Positions 11,351 through 22,523 of a DNA stretch of 64,000 nucleotides are shown in pieces. The stretch comes from Pegoplata infirma. Taxonomy: Eukaryota > Arthropoda > Insecta > Diptera > Anthomyiidae. The DNA lies in assembly GCA_963921195.1 (NCBI GenBank), contig OY992537.1, positions 47,869,943-47,933,942 of the forward strand, read 5' to 3'. Within the stretch, counting starts at the first letter, position 1. Every line of letters begins with the position of its first letter. The notes under the pieces are model-generated. The model did no database searches and was not told the origin of the DNA. It saw nothing but the letters and a program-made list of their open reading frames with translations. A program made the translations under genes and the position numbers.

Positions 11351-12295
11351 ACCGTAGGCACTAATCCAAACTATTTAATTCATGATTTGTGTTTCTTACA
11401 ATAGTCACTTGGAAAGTTTTAATTTTATTGATATTGCTATTTTGTCAGTCCTTAAAAGAGGTAAATAAATTATACTTGGCAACACTAGATTTTCCCACAA
11501 TGCTACTAAATTTATCTTTGTTATCTTGGTTTTTATGCGGGTACATATCATGATTTTGTATGAGTTATTTACGTGTTTGAGTATCATCATCATCAACAAG
11601 GAGTATATTTTTCATGCACTCTTATACATGCTAGAAATTTCGAAAAAAAATAATAATAAAATATAAACTATGATACATTTCGTGTTTCATTTTATATAAA
11701 TGTTTTAATGTATGCGGTTTACAATGATGCAAATGCATTTTGATTTTATGAATACTAACAAGGGAAGTACCCAAGCCGTTATACGCTGATATGACTGAAA
11801 TTTAAATATGGGGGTTTTCGTGTCAACTGACACAACTTTTGAAACCGATGTCTTCCGATCGGGATGAAATTTGCACCAAGGTTAGTCATATTGGACAGTA
11901 GTTTAGACACAATTTTTGAACGAGATCGGCCAAGAACTCTCTGAGTTAGAGGGGGTTGAAATTTGACATTTTGGCCAAAGAGGTGTTGATTCTCATCTAT
12001 GTAACTTCTTACCTATTGTTTTTAGAAAAATGTGTCCCAAAGAGTTTAGATAGCTGTTTCTTCAGTCTTTCGAAAAAAAATATAAAAAAAATAATAAAAA
12101 ATTTTTTGATTTTTTTTCTTAAAAATCCAAAACTTTTTTGACTTTTTCCTCAAATTGGGCCCTTTTTTTTTTTTTTTGATTCAAAAGAAAGCTTAGGTGA
12201 TTTCCTTTAAGAGCTGTGGGGTCGCTTAGTGGGATGCGAGTGGGATATCTATGAAAAAATTTTTTTTTTAACTTTGGAACACAAAAAACCGTTCT
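11351..12295. other. Gene-free stretch with probable old repeat
   Basis: Positions 11760-12060 (GGGATGAAATTTGCACCAAGG, GAACGAGATCGGCCAAGAA) have the composition and wording of fly intergenic repeats. I could not pair them with another copy in the window. No gene is supported. Confidence 0.4.
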
Positions 12296-13270
12296 TCAAT
12301 TTGCACTTTTAGGCGTGGGATAGCTAACCAGTTTTCGATTACGATCCGGGATACCCTCTAATTTTTTTAGGTTCGAAAAAGAAAGCACGAGCCAAAAAAA
12401 ATGGGGGCGGTGGGGAGGGGCCATATGGCCCCTCATTGGGGTCAAAGTTGGGCGCAAAGAGGTAAAAATCCTCAAAAAGCCCCAAAACTCCCCTAGAAGC
12501 GCACCTGGAGGGGTGCAATGTGAGACAGACCTCCAATAATTTTCTGCCCCCAACATTTTTCTTGAACATACCTTACCCCTATTTCCACTTCCTAAGGGGG
12601 CTCCCATACAAAATGACATATTTATACAATTTGCTCCTACCGCTCTAACTGTCCATAGGGTGCCCTAGAGAAGTAAAATGTATGACCGACCCCCAATATT
12701 TTTTCAACTCCAACATTTTCTCAGAATATACCTACCCTTTATTTTCAACTCTTAAGGGGGTCCCCATACATTTTTATTTTTTTATTAGTTTTTAAAAATA
12801 CATGTTTTTATAATGTATGGGAGCCCCTTAGGGAGTGGAGATAGGGTGTTATGATGTTCGGACAAAATGTTGGTAACTAAAAAATAATGGGGGTTGGTCG
12901 TAATTTTTGTCTCTGTAGGAGGCACGGTAGGGGCGGTAGGAGCTGGTTTAATAAAACAAATTTATAAAAAATAAAAGAAATGTATGGGGACCACCTTAAG
13001 GGTTAAAGATACATTGTAGGTATGTTTGCAAAAAATTTTGGAATTAATAAAATAATGGAGGTCGGTCATACATTTGGCCCCACTAGGGGCACTTTAGGGT
13101 AAGTTAGAATGGTAGGATCAAATTTTTTAAAAATGGTTTGTATGGGAGCCCCCTTAGGAAGTGGAAATAGGGGTAAGGAATGTTCAAGAAAAATGTTGGG
13201 GGCAGAAAATTATTGGAGGTCGGTCTCACAAACCCCTGAAGGTGGTATACTTTAATTAATTTTTTCTGTC
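12296..13270. repeat. T-unit repeat in inverted arrangement (FB4)
   Basis: A roughly 200-bp unit carries GTATGGGAGCCCCCTTAGG, then GTGGAAATAGGGG, AATGTTGGGGG and GGAGGTCGGTC. It runs in reverse orientation at 12296-12780 and forward from about 12815, so the block is palindromic around 12790-12815. The 107-aa reverse open frame (12296-12619) is simply this repeat read through. Related fragments occur at 8881, 13400, 14425 and 15483. Confidence 0.7.
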
Positions 13271-13617
13271 CCATCCAAGAAACCAAATCGTGTTGCACAG
13301 TGTTATTTTTATTTAGTCTTCTAAGAGTAAAACTTTTATCATAGAACCATCAACTTTATGTATTTGAGTACATAATTACATATTTTTTTTTAATGTTGGG
13401 GGAAAAATAAATAGTAGTTGGTCTTACATTTCACCCCCTAGAAGCCAGCATGGAGGAACTGATTTCATAAAAAAAATAACAAAAGAAATGGGACTTCTTT
13501 GAGGTGCTGAAGATAAGGGTAGGTATATTCTAAAAAAATATTGTGGTTGAAAAAATATTGGGTGTCGGTCAAATATGTGATAACTTTAAGGGCAATCTTG
13601 GGGCAGTTAGAGTAGTA
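13271..13617. repeat. T-unit repeat fragment
   Basis: Positions 13400-13617 repeat the unit motifs (AATGTTGGGGGAAAAATAA, TTGAGGTGCTGAAGATAAGGG, GGGCAGTTAGAGTAG). Element D1 begins inside the unit, and the unit resumes after it. Confidence 0.55.
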
Positions 13618-14424
13618 CACTCAAAATAATACATTAGTAGATTTACTATTTTTTTTTTTGCTAATGCTAGTAAGCTAACCTTAAGCAAATTTTTAGTTGA
13701 GAAAAGCATGTTAGCAAAAATATCTTGTAAGCTTCATTTAGCGCATTAGCAATTTTAAACAAAATTTGAACTAATTTTTTTCGACAAATTTAAAATTGAG
13801 ATAACCAAATTTTTACAAGCTTTTTTGCTAATATTAGCAAAAATAAATTGTATTTTTTTTTTTTAAGAATTTTAAAATGGCGCTATCTCGGAAACTAAAC
13901 CAGATAGAGCAAAATGGAAGTATCGCCGGTCCTCTTCACATCTGCTGACCCTAATGGGTCCTAACTTTGGATCCAAAAAAGTTAGCATTCCCGAAAATTT
14001 TAAAATGCTCATATCTCAGTAAATATAACAATAACTTCAAAAGCATTTTTGTAGCTCTTACCACGCAGAACAAGACCGCAAAATAGCCAAAAGCTCTCCG
14101 ATTAATATTTTTGAAGTTATCGAGTTTTTTAATTCTCAAAACCCTAAAATCACATGTTTCAAAAACTAAGCAAGGTAGAGCAAAACGGACACAAATTTTG
14201 GATCAAAAACTATGACGATTTTTAAATCTAGGACCTATCCGGTCCAAACCCAATGGGGTCCTCAAATGTGTTTGAACTAAGTTCAAATAATAAAAAAATC
14301 AAGTAACTAATTTTTGGCAAAACATTTTTGCTAACTTTAGCAAAAAAATTGTGGGTTCAAAATCAGCAAATTTTATTGTAGGTTTACATGCTTTTTTTGC
14401 TAACATTACATTTTTTTTTTAGTG
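13618..14424. mobile_element. TIR element, family D, copy 1
   Basis: Starts CACTCAAAATAATACATTAG after TA, and its decayed right end reads TTTTTTTTTTAGTG. The interior (GCTAATGCTAGTAAGCTAAC, AAAATGGCGCTATCTCGG, CCTAATGGGTCCTAACTTTG) is shared in order with 46216-47107. Short palindromes of the GCTAATATTAGC type are frequent. Non-coding. Confidence 0.7.
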
Positions 14425-14655
14425 TTGGACCAGTTTTAATTAAAACGGCATTTTCTAAGAGAGCCCCGTTATCGAGTGAAAATACGGTAGAAGTATATTC
14501 CGAAAAAAATTTGAAGGTTAAAAATAATGGGGAAACGGAGGCATCATGGCAGCGGTAGGAACTAACTTTATAAATCAAATTCATAAAAAATATTAAAAAT
14601 TATATTGAGACCACCTTAAGGGTTGAAGATAGAGGTTAGGTATATTAAAAAAAAA
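14425..14655. repeat. T-unit repeat fragment, continues after D1
   Basis: GAGAGCCCCGTTATCGAGTG, ATAATGGGGAAACGGAGGC and GAGACCACCTTAAGGGTTGA match the tandem unit at 12296-13270. D1 therefore interrupts a T-unit array. Confidence 0.5.
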
Positions 14656-15482
14656 ACAAGTAAGAAAATTATAGTCGGTCAAAACCGACCATATAATATC
14701 CCACACCAGAGTTTCCCGGAAAATGGGTGCCAAGTTAAAACATGGACTAATTAGATATATATTTTGTCAAGTCTTTAATAAGTGTAAAAAGCACTCACTA
14801 ACCAAATTTGAAAGGAATAGGCTTGGCTTCTTTTTGTTGACAATAAATCGTTTCAACTGAATATCGGGCGAAATTTCCACATGGGACCTAAGTCCAAAAA
14901 TGGTCCGATGATAATTAGACTTGAAAAGGTTATTAAAGTACGCGTTTAGCATACACAAACACAATTTTAATTAAATATTTTCTATTTTCATGAAATTTGA
15001 GAGCTTTATGTGAAAATCGGGAAGGTGGTTTGTGTGGCGGCTACAAAAAGAACTGGTCCGATTTCTTTAAAATTCGGAATTGTGATTTGTGTGGATAAAA
15101 CATGATTACCTGCTAAATTTCGAAAAGATGCCTATTAAAATGCGGCTGTTAGAGTCATTTGAGGCAAAACTAAAGAGGACCTTTGTATGGGGGCTAGGTC
15201 TAAATATGGACCAATTTTTTTTAATTTCTACAGGCTTCGTCCTTGGACCAAAGGAGGCTTAAGTTTTAAATTTCAAGTCAATTGATTAAGAATTGAGACC
15301 TGTATCGTGTTTACACCGTTTACATGGACAGACGGACGGACGGGCAGCGCTAAATCGACTCAAAAAGTGATTCTTAGTCGATCGGTATACTTAAAAATGG
15401 GTCTAGGACCAATATTTCGGGTAGTTACAAACATCAGCACAAACTCATTATAACCTGTACCACAGTGTGGTGTAGGGTATAA
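14656..15482 (-). repeat. Mini-me-related repeat, subfamily M2, copy a
   Basis: Runs from AACAAGTAAGAAAATTATAG, with the self-complementary GTCGGTCAAAACCGAC, to CCACAGTGTGGTGTAGGGTA. It contains GACAGACGGACGGACGGGCA and TCGATCGGTATAC. The copy at 59408-60152 shares the order of motifs. No coding frame. Confidence 0.65.
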
Positions 15483-15582
15483 AAATGTTGAAAAAATATT
15501 AGAGGTCTGTCGCACATTTAATTTCTTTAGGGGCACCCTTGGGACAGTTATAGCAGTGGGGGCAAATTTAAAAAAAAAAGGT
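15483..15582. repeat. T-unit repeat fragment
   Basis: AAATATTAGAGGTCTGTCGC and GGGGCACCCTTGGGACAGTT match the tandem unit. It lies between an M2 repeat and a MITE. Confidence 0.45.
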
Positions 15583-15952
15583 TTAGAGCCCAATTTTGTA
15601 AAACGCAAAGCACCTTTTTATCTCGCGTTGGACAATTTTCTATTTAATAAAACGCAAGCACTGAACAGCTGTTTTTTCGCGTTGACTTACGTGTTTGTAG
15701 AACAAATTGTATGGAAAATGGAATTTTGTAAAACGCAAGAGAGTGTTTTTTCATCACTTGAAATGGGTGGCCAATTTTATTAATTTTAGAATGTCTGGCA
15801 ACACTGATTTAAATATAATTGACATTTCAAGTGATGACGTAAAAATTTAACGCAATAACGTAGTGATTTACAAAATTGCACTTTTTGAGCCTCGCGTTCA
15901 CGTTAACGATGGTGATGCGTTCAACGCGAGTGATTTACAAAATTAGGCCCTT
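15583..15952. mobile_element. MITE-like element with TTAGAGCCCAATTTTGT ends
   Basis: The left end TTTAGAGCCCAATTTTGTAA and the inverse of the right end (ACAAAATTAGGCCCTTAA) match. Internal blocks with CGCGTT and AACGCAA/AACGCGAG occur in both orientations. About 370 bp, non-coding. I cannot settle the duplication or the superfamily. Confidence 0.55.
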
Positions 15953-16576
15953 AATTTGCATTTTTTTTTATTAAAAAAATATCTAACACAATTTTTTCAC
16001 TAAATAATGTATATTTAGTCTAAAATAAGTCACAACATTCTCTGCATGTCCTTGTATTCATTCATTTGCTTAAGAGCTTATTACAGTTCAGCATCAACAC
16101 TTAAGGCCCAGGCACTTGAGCGCTACTGTAGCGGTGCTGTAGCGTGACGGGCTGTTGCATCGTTTTAAAGTTCGGCAGCTACACCACCGTCACGTATTCG
16201 TTTAAGTACCTATTTCCATTTATTTTAATACAAGCTAACGTATCAGCTGACACGTCTCCGAACCGTATTCGCTCAAGTAATTATGACTTTACCCTTAGTG
16301 CATTGTCTTTTTACAAATGAATATTTTAAAACAATAAATTTTACTTGTATTAGGGGGCAGTAAACTAAAAGCAAGAAGAAACACAAAAAAATATTATTGA
16401 TATTCAAAATTGTTCATATTTACGTTTTAATAATTTTTGTGGTCCTTGTTATATAAACTCCTATACAACATAATTTTCTCTTTTTTTCTGATTTTATTGA
16501 GGTTTTAAATGTTGAAAATCTTATGACATTTTTAAATGCTAAACAATTCATGACATTTAAATCGAATAATACTATA
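15953..16576. other. Gene-free stretch
   Basis: Contains a GC-richer patch at 16100-16210 (GAGCGCTACTGTAGCGGTGC, CACCGTCACG) that may be the end of another element, but no partner end was found. Confidence 0.4.
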
Positions 16577-16853
16577 CATATCGCTCATTTACTTGTATAG
16601 TGTCATAACGCAAAATATTTGAGTTTACAGAAAACCTGTTTAAAGTTTACAATTGAAACTTGTTTTACTTTGCAAAAGGCCGTTAATAGAAAATGTTATA
16701 ATGGCGTGTTCTCTTCTCAAACGGTGAGTTTAGGAGATATTAATCCGAATTTTTGACACAATATAAAGCAGGATAAAACAAATAATTCTGTATGGTTTAC
16801 CCAAAAACGACATATTTTGAGTTATGACACTATACAAGTAAATGAGCGATATG
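16577..16853. mobile_element. MITE with perfect 33-bp terminal inverted repeats
   Basis: Positions 16577-16609 (starting CATATCGCTCATTTACTTGT, ending GTCATAAC) are an exact inverse of 16821-16853. The inner flanks are also partly inverted (CAAAATATTTGAG versus CATATTTTGAG). The 277-bp element has no coding capacity. Its perfect ends suggest a young insertion or one maintained by gene conversion. Confidence 0.8.
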
Positions 16854-17334
16854 TTAAACGAGTTGCAGGTGTATTTATATTTTTTTTATGTGCTGAAATT
16901 CTGTTGGAATTATTCATGAATGTAAAATAAAAAGAAAATAGTTGAAAAAGAAAATCCTAAAATCTTGCACAACATGTATTTCTGAATATTTTAAAACTGT
17001 TGCTTTTAATATGTATGACAAAGTTAATACCATTTTGCATACAAAATGTATCAGAAAATATCCTTAAAATGGGGATTACAAATGAAGTAAATTTTTAGAA
17101 AAAAAATTAAGTTTGCAAAAAATATTTTTGCATAGCTCTTATAAAAATCTAAAAATCTTATATTATTCAATTAATCGGGTTTCTGGTTTAATCGTTTATC
17201 CAGCAAATAATTAATCGGCTTTGATATTTAATCAGTTAAATTTTAATTATTCGATTTACCGAATAATATTAACAAATTTTGAATTGAAAATTAAACCACG
17301 AATTTCGTGTTCTTTTAAATATTTTCTAAATAAC
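16854..17334. other. Gene-free AT-rich stretch
   Basis: Contains several TTAATCGG/TTAATCAG/TTAATTATTCG motifs at 17175-17265, similar to 20990-21110, but no gene or defined element. Confidence 0.4.
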
Positions 17335-17720
17335 AAGTGAGTGTTAAATTCAAATATACCGAATCTTTTGTACCCTCTAACATGTATTTTTTTTTTCAGG
17401 GACATTTATTTTGGGGTTAGAAGGATTCGGCGGGTTTCGAGGTATTGATTCGGTTTTTATCGCGAATAAATATTCACTAGTTTAATTATTAAGCTCTTTG
17501 CATTATAGTAATACAATTGTATAATTATTTTAATTATTTTTTTATAAACACGAAAGGGGACGGGCCGACAAAATCGGCATTATCTAATACCCTGGGCCCA
17601 AGTGCAGGACCTTGAACTAAATCTACCATAAAATTGTTTTATTTGTTAAAAATATACAAAATAACATGTAAAAAAATACGTTTCTCAGAGGTTAGTTTAT
17701 ATCTTCAAGCGTAAACAGAT
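17335..17720 (-). repeat. Mini-me-like repeat fragment
   Basis: AACAAGTGAGTGTTAAATTC at the start and AAGTGCAGGACCTTGAACT, AACATGTAAAAAAAT and CTCAGAGGTTAGTTTA inside match the copy and internal fragment at 30585-31386. The GTCY end is missing. Confidence 0.55.
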
Positions 17721-18049
17721 TGAGATTGGGGTCTAATTATATTTGTTGTAAGGGTTCAAAATGAAAAAATGCAGAAGAAATATTGAATTTCTTAAAATTA
17801 TAGACATTTCTGGTATCAAACCGGTTTCAAACACTCCAGTTAGTGTTATCATCAGTAGGATTTGTAATGTCGGTTTGTCTTGTTAATGGACATTTTTTTT
17901 TATATGTATGTGAATAATAATAGTTTCTACAGAATAAATTTTGACAGTTTCCAACACTAAACTCTATTTCTATCAATCTCAACCTTAAATCATACTTTCT
18001 TTCAACTTTTTGGTCTCTTATATTATTTCGCAAAAATTTTGAAAAAATC

Positions 18050-18620
18050 AAATATTTGGCAGTCTAACAAAGTTTGAAAATTTATTGCTCCACAATACGA
18101 AAAAAACACTTCTCCGAAATTTTAATAGCTTCAAAAGGATATTCCAAACTTTAAAACTAAATTTTTATTTTTGGAAATCCATGATGTACATCCAAGGAAA
18201 AAAGGAAATTCAAGTATAATGTTCAAAATTTTTTGTTGAAATTGTTTAATTTTTTTTTTTTTCGAAACTTTTATAATTATTGTTTTTATAAGTTTTCGTA
18301 CGACTTACGGTTTCCGGACACAGAAATGTTAAAAAACTGTCTAAAAGTCAATATTAGCTCTGTTTACCATAACCGTTTATATGTTAACATTAACCGTTTA
18401 ACCAAAAATGCATCCACGTTTAACAAAATGTACTTGGCATCACTGTTGTTGTGTGTCAAAACTTATTACCGTAAACAAGATGATATAACAAGAAAAAAGG
18501 GTTGTGTCTATGATATTTTATTAAAGATGTGAACCTGGCTTGGATAAATTAAAATTCAAATAACCTAAAATAACAAAATCGGTGATAAGTCAGTTAAATT
18601 TCCCATGGACTTGCTCATAT
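18050..18620. repeat. FB6 right-arm copy with an insertion
   Basis: Positions 18050-18350 and 18560-18620 correspond to the 3492-3965 arm (TTTATTGCTCCACAATACG, GTACGACTTACGGTTT, GTTAAATTTCCCATGGACTT). The segment 18360-18555 has no counterpart and is probably an insertion. This copy supplies the unoccupied F1 target site near 18066. Confidence 0.65.
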
Positions 18621-18665
18621 TCCTTATGGGGTCCCCGACCGGTATTTCGAAGCGTTACAAACATA

Positions 18666-19622
18666 TACTCAAAATATTTTGTAGGCAAAAACATCCAGTA
18701 TCTTTATCCAGTAATTATTCATTTGTTTTAACAAACATCAACATTTATTTTTTACTGTTAATAAAATCTTCTAAAATAAATAACATTGAACACTTAAAAT
18801 AACGTCACTTTCATTTTTTACCAACAAAATTAAAAAAAAATAACCTACGAAAACATTAAAAATTAATGATTGTTGCGTTATTTTTACCAACAAATTAAAA
18901 AAAAAATTACCTACGAAAACATTAAAAAATAATGGCCCGTACCATAGAAAACGAAAAGTTTATTTTAACAAAAGTTTTATTTTAAATTTCAAATTTTCTA
19001 TATATTTTTTGAAAGTCGATTTTAAAAACAAAAACAATTTCTATGGAAATAAAATTAAAAGCTCATTTTAAATTTATTTTATTTTCTTGTGGTAAGGCTG
19101 AATAATTTCATAGGTTATTTTTACTATTTTTCCATTGAATTTTATTTTAAAAAATGTTTAATAAATTTTTTGGGGAAATCGATCCTGCAATCAACTACAT
19201 TTTGGCCAGACGCTCTACCCATCGTACCAAAGTCACTTGATACAAACATGTTTTTATATTTCTATAAATAACTTTTTGAATTTGTTGTCTACAAAAAAAT
19301 AACCAACACAAGTAGGTAAAAACTAATGACTACTCTTTTAAAAATGCCAACATTAAAACAAAAAAAAAAAAAAACGTTCACAAATCATTACAAATTAAAG
19401 AAGAATCAGTTATTTTTACTTACAGAACAAAAATAAATGACTTCAAAAATTGAATGCTAATGAAAGTCTTTATTTTTTTATGTTGTTATTTTAAAACAAA
19501 GAACACAAATAGTCATTTAATAAAACTGAACATTGAACAAATGTTTTTTCTTTTAAAAACGACAAAACGTAAAACTTTTTAAATAAACTACAAATAGTTA
19601 ATGACATAATTTTTTGAATGTA
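18666..19622. mobile_element. Family B terminal-inverted-repeat element, copy 2
   Basis: Left end TACTCAAAATATTTTGTAGG and right end GACATAATTTTTTGAATG are each mutated at one position relative to the family. The ordered interior includes AATAACCTACGAAAACATTA repeats and the tRNA-like block at about 19171-19231 (minus strand). It sits beside a scrap of mini-me-like sequence (18625-18665, TGGGGTCCCCGACCGGTATT). Non-coding. Confidence 0.7.
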
Positions 19623-20318
19623 ATAACCAGAGACTGGAATTTCATGCAAATTCATGTTTTTTCTCGTTAGTCTGAGAACATTGTGAATGAGATATCTTTT
19701 CGAATCAATAAATTTGCATTAAAATGGCATTGATTTGTTAGTACATGTTTTTGCATATTTTGGGAAAAAATGCATATATTTGCATATTTTTGTAATAATG
19801 GCATTTTTTTGTGATATTTTGTAACATTTATGAAAAAATTCAAGTTTTAAAAAATTTTTTGTTTTATTTTTTCCCAAAAGTTTTTGCATAGTACCTTTTT
19901 CGAATTTTATTTTTTATCAATGATGCCATTTTGACGCTTTTCGAGTATTTTCTGCAGCTTTTTCTATTCTTTCCTCGACGTACTTTTTTTGTGTACTGTT
20001 GACGTATTTTTTGAGAGTTGGCATCAAAGGTAAAGAGCTATGTGACAAATAGTGTTTGCAAAAGTAGTAAATAATACTTATCCACATGGTATTGGATTGT
20101 TTTTTTTTTGTCGCTCTTTGTTTTACGTCTAGTGTGGTATTACCCGAGTCATTTATGCCGAAAAAAATATTTTATATCATTTTGAAAATTCGTAAATATT
20201 AAAAAATATTTTATATCGTTTGAAAATTCGTAAATATTATTGTTGAAAATTTGTTAACAAACTTACTATGGAGGAAAAGTTATGTTAATGGCTATTCGGT
20301 TAATGGATAATACCTTTT
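19623..20318. other. Gene-free stretch with small tandem duplication
   Basis: Clusters of GCATATTT/TTTGCAT motifs lie at 19630-19800. A direct duplication of about 43 bp (ATATTTTATATC, GAAAATTCGTAAATATTA) lies near 20165-20245. No gene. Confidence 0.5.
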
Positions 20319-20520
20319 ATACCCAGAAAATTTTTTTGGAACAAATTCTTGGTTCAACAGATTCTTGAATGTATTCTATGAATAATCACAACAAAATTTT
20401 CTATGTAAAATTATTTTTCAAAAAAACTACTTGCTCTAAAAAATGATTGCTTTTGGGACAATTTCCAACAAAAATCATTGATTCTGGAATGTTAAGTAGA
20501 ATCTGGAACCGATATATGTT
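20319..20520 (+). repeat. Partial copy of small TIR element G
   Basis: ACCCAGAAAATTTTTTTGGA through CATTGATTCTGGAATGTTAA matches 45838-46020 closely. The right end of that element is not present here. Confidence 0.6.
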
Positions 20521-22134
20521 ATATATCACTTTAAGTACCCCCATATAGTGGTATTTAAATTGATAGACCAAGTCTTAAGCCACAGGCAGACTCAGTGTGA
20601 CAAAAAATTTTACAAAATTATCTTTGGTGTATTGCTTGGAAAATATTGGCGGACAAAATCAACTCAAAACTTTTTCCTTTTATTTAAATATTTTTTTGCG
20701 CTATAAATGAAATATATTCTTTTTCTGAAAGATTCTAAAAGCATTTTGAGGAGGAAAAGTTTTTAATATCTTCAGCAAAAGTCCCGTTTGCAGTCTCTTT
20801 AATATCTCAAGAGCCCGACGTGATAGACCATTTATAAGACCAGATTTGTATTCTGAACACTATTAGACACATTTATAGAGATGGCAATTTACAAAAAAAT
20901 TGGAAAGGGTTACCAGAACCATTTTTCTTAACCGATATATCTTACAAACACACAAAAAATAATAAAAAAATAAAAAAAAAATAAAATAAAATTCCATTAG
21001 TCGATTAATCGACACAAATTAACCGATTTATTTATTATTTGAGAACTTTAGGTTTTACAAACAGTTAATCGACCAAAATTAATCTGTTATTCGATTAACG
21101 GTTAATCGATTGAATATCCTAGTTTTACCTTAAATTTACATGTTAAACAAATTTGTAATATTTTGGTAGGTCACAAAAATATTTTAAAACGTATTTTTGC
21201 CACTCAAAAATATTTTTTTACAAAAAAAATTACACTCAAAAAAAATTTTACACTCAAAAAAAAAAAATATTTTTTTACAAGAAGTATTAAAAAAAGGATT
21301 TTTTTAAATAAAACATTTCTAAACAAAATTGTAACTTTTTTACTCTAGAAAATTTACAATATCTGAAAAAGGGAATTTAACTTTTCTTCTTTTTTGTATG
21401 TTAATATCGACCTTAAAAAAAACTTCGGAGCTCCCTACGCGAAGCGGAATCGAAAAAAAACTTCTCCATACATATTTGCTCCATTCTAAAGTTTAATGCT
21501 GTGGCATGATATTGATAAAATATGTTCTAAATTAAATTTAAAAAGAAAACTTAACTATTTGGAAATGTTCAACTATGCGTAAAAATTGTACTTAAGATTT
21601 GTAATATTTGTTATATTTAAACAGTTTTTGACTAAAAAGCATCACAAATATTTGTTATTTTTTTTTATCCTTTATAAAAGTATTTTTTTATGCAAACTAT
21701 GATTCCAAAAGAATATTTTATAAATAAGGCACGTTCTTTTCTTATATTAAGAATTCTTCAAATCACCTAAAATCAAATAGTACGTAGAAATGAGAAAAAT
21801 AAGGAAAATATAAAAACTAACCCAAAAAAAAAAATCAGATGGAAAAAACTGTAACAAACACGTTTAATGTAAATCCAATAACAATTTTATTTATGAAATT
21901 ACTTAAAACCAAATGTCACGATACCTCTGATTGTGAGTCGAGCAGTATTCAATGTTTTGGGTAAAAAAAGTAATGCATACTTCTAGGCTTATAGAAAATA
22001 TTGTAGTAATGTATGATTTTTGACGTTTTTAAAAATAAGGAAAATCATTCTACTCATTGTCAGGAGTAAAAAAACGCATTATTTTTAGACTTCTAAAAAT
22101 ATAGATAAAAATTAGTCAGCTTTTTATCGTAAAA
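20521..22134. other. Gene-free flank of the retrotransposon
   Basis: AT-rich, with TACACTCAAAAAAAATTTT-type low-complexity runs at 21160-21300. No open frame above 61 codons and no recognisable repeat termini. Confidence 0.45.
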
Positions 22135-22147
22135 TATATTATTTGTG
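22135..22147. repeat. Left target-site duplication of the LINE
   Basis: TATATTATTTGTG occurs here and again at 26933-26945 directly after the TCTA tail. A 13-bp exact repeat at precisely the two ends of a LINE is the expected target-primed reverse transcription signature. Confidence 0.85.
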
Positions 22148-22523
22148 TTGAGTGATTTTTTGCAACAAATAGACGTGGGTTACGACGACTCCGTTTTGTT
22201 TTTAATAAAAACTGGTAAAAAGTTCAATTTCATACCTAAAAAGTTACTGGTTGCCAAATTAAGGAGCACCTGCAGTTGTGGTGATTGTGTTTTCTGTCAC
22301 AAGTTTGTTGTTTGCTGCATAAATCGATTTTTAATTTGTTAAATTCATTTAAATTCTTTTTAATATACATTTTTTATTGGAAAGCTAATTTTGTGAAAAT
22401 AACTCAAACTTATTACAAAAAATAAACAACGTAAATCAGCTGGTCTCTTTCTGTCAAAATACTGGTGTTTTGTAAAAGTGCTGCCAAGTTTTTGTATCCA
22501 TAGAGTAACATAGAAGCGAAAAT
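22148..22523 (+). promoter_or_regulatory. LINE 5' untranslated region, presumed internal promoter
   Basis: A non-coding leader between the left target duplication and the ORF1 ATG. AGACG at 22171-22175 fits the downstream-promoter-element consensus used by several fly LINEs, but it lies somewhat closer to the element start than usual. The promoter is inferred from position only. Confidence 0.4.

Noticed and set aside
12296..12619. 107-aa reverse-strand open frame with P/G-rich text
   Set aside because: It is the T-unit repeat read through; the same DNA recurs with stops elsewhere.
16095..16300. GC-richer patch as a second hAT-like element
   Set aside because: AAGGCCCAGGCACTTGAGCG looks like a terminus, but no inverted partner or duplication was found.
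22171..22175. AGACG as a definite downstream promoter element of the LINE
   Set aside because: Matches the consensus but sits a few bases closer to the element start than the usual spacing; a 5-base motif is weak evidence.
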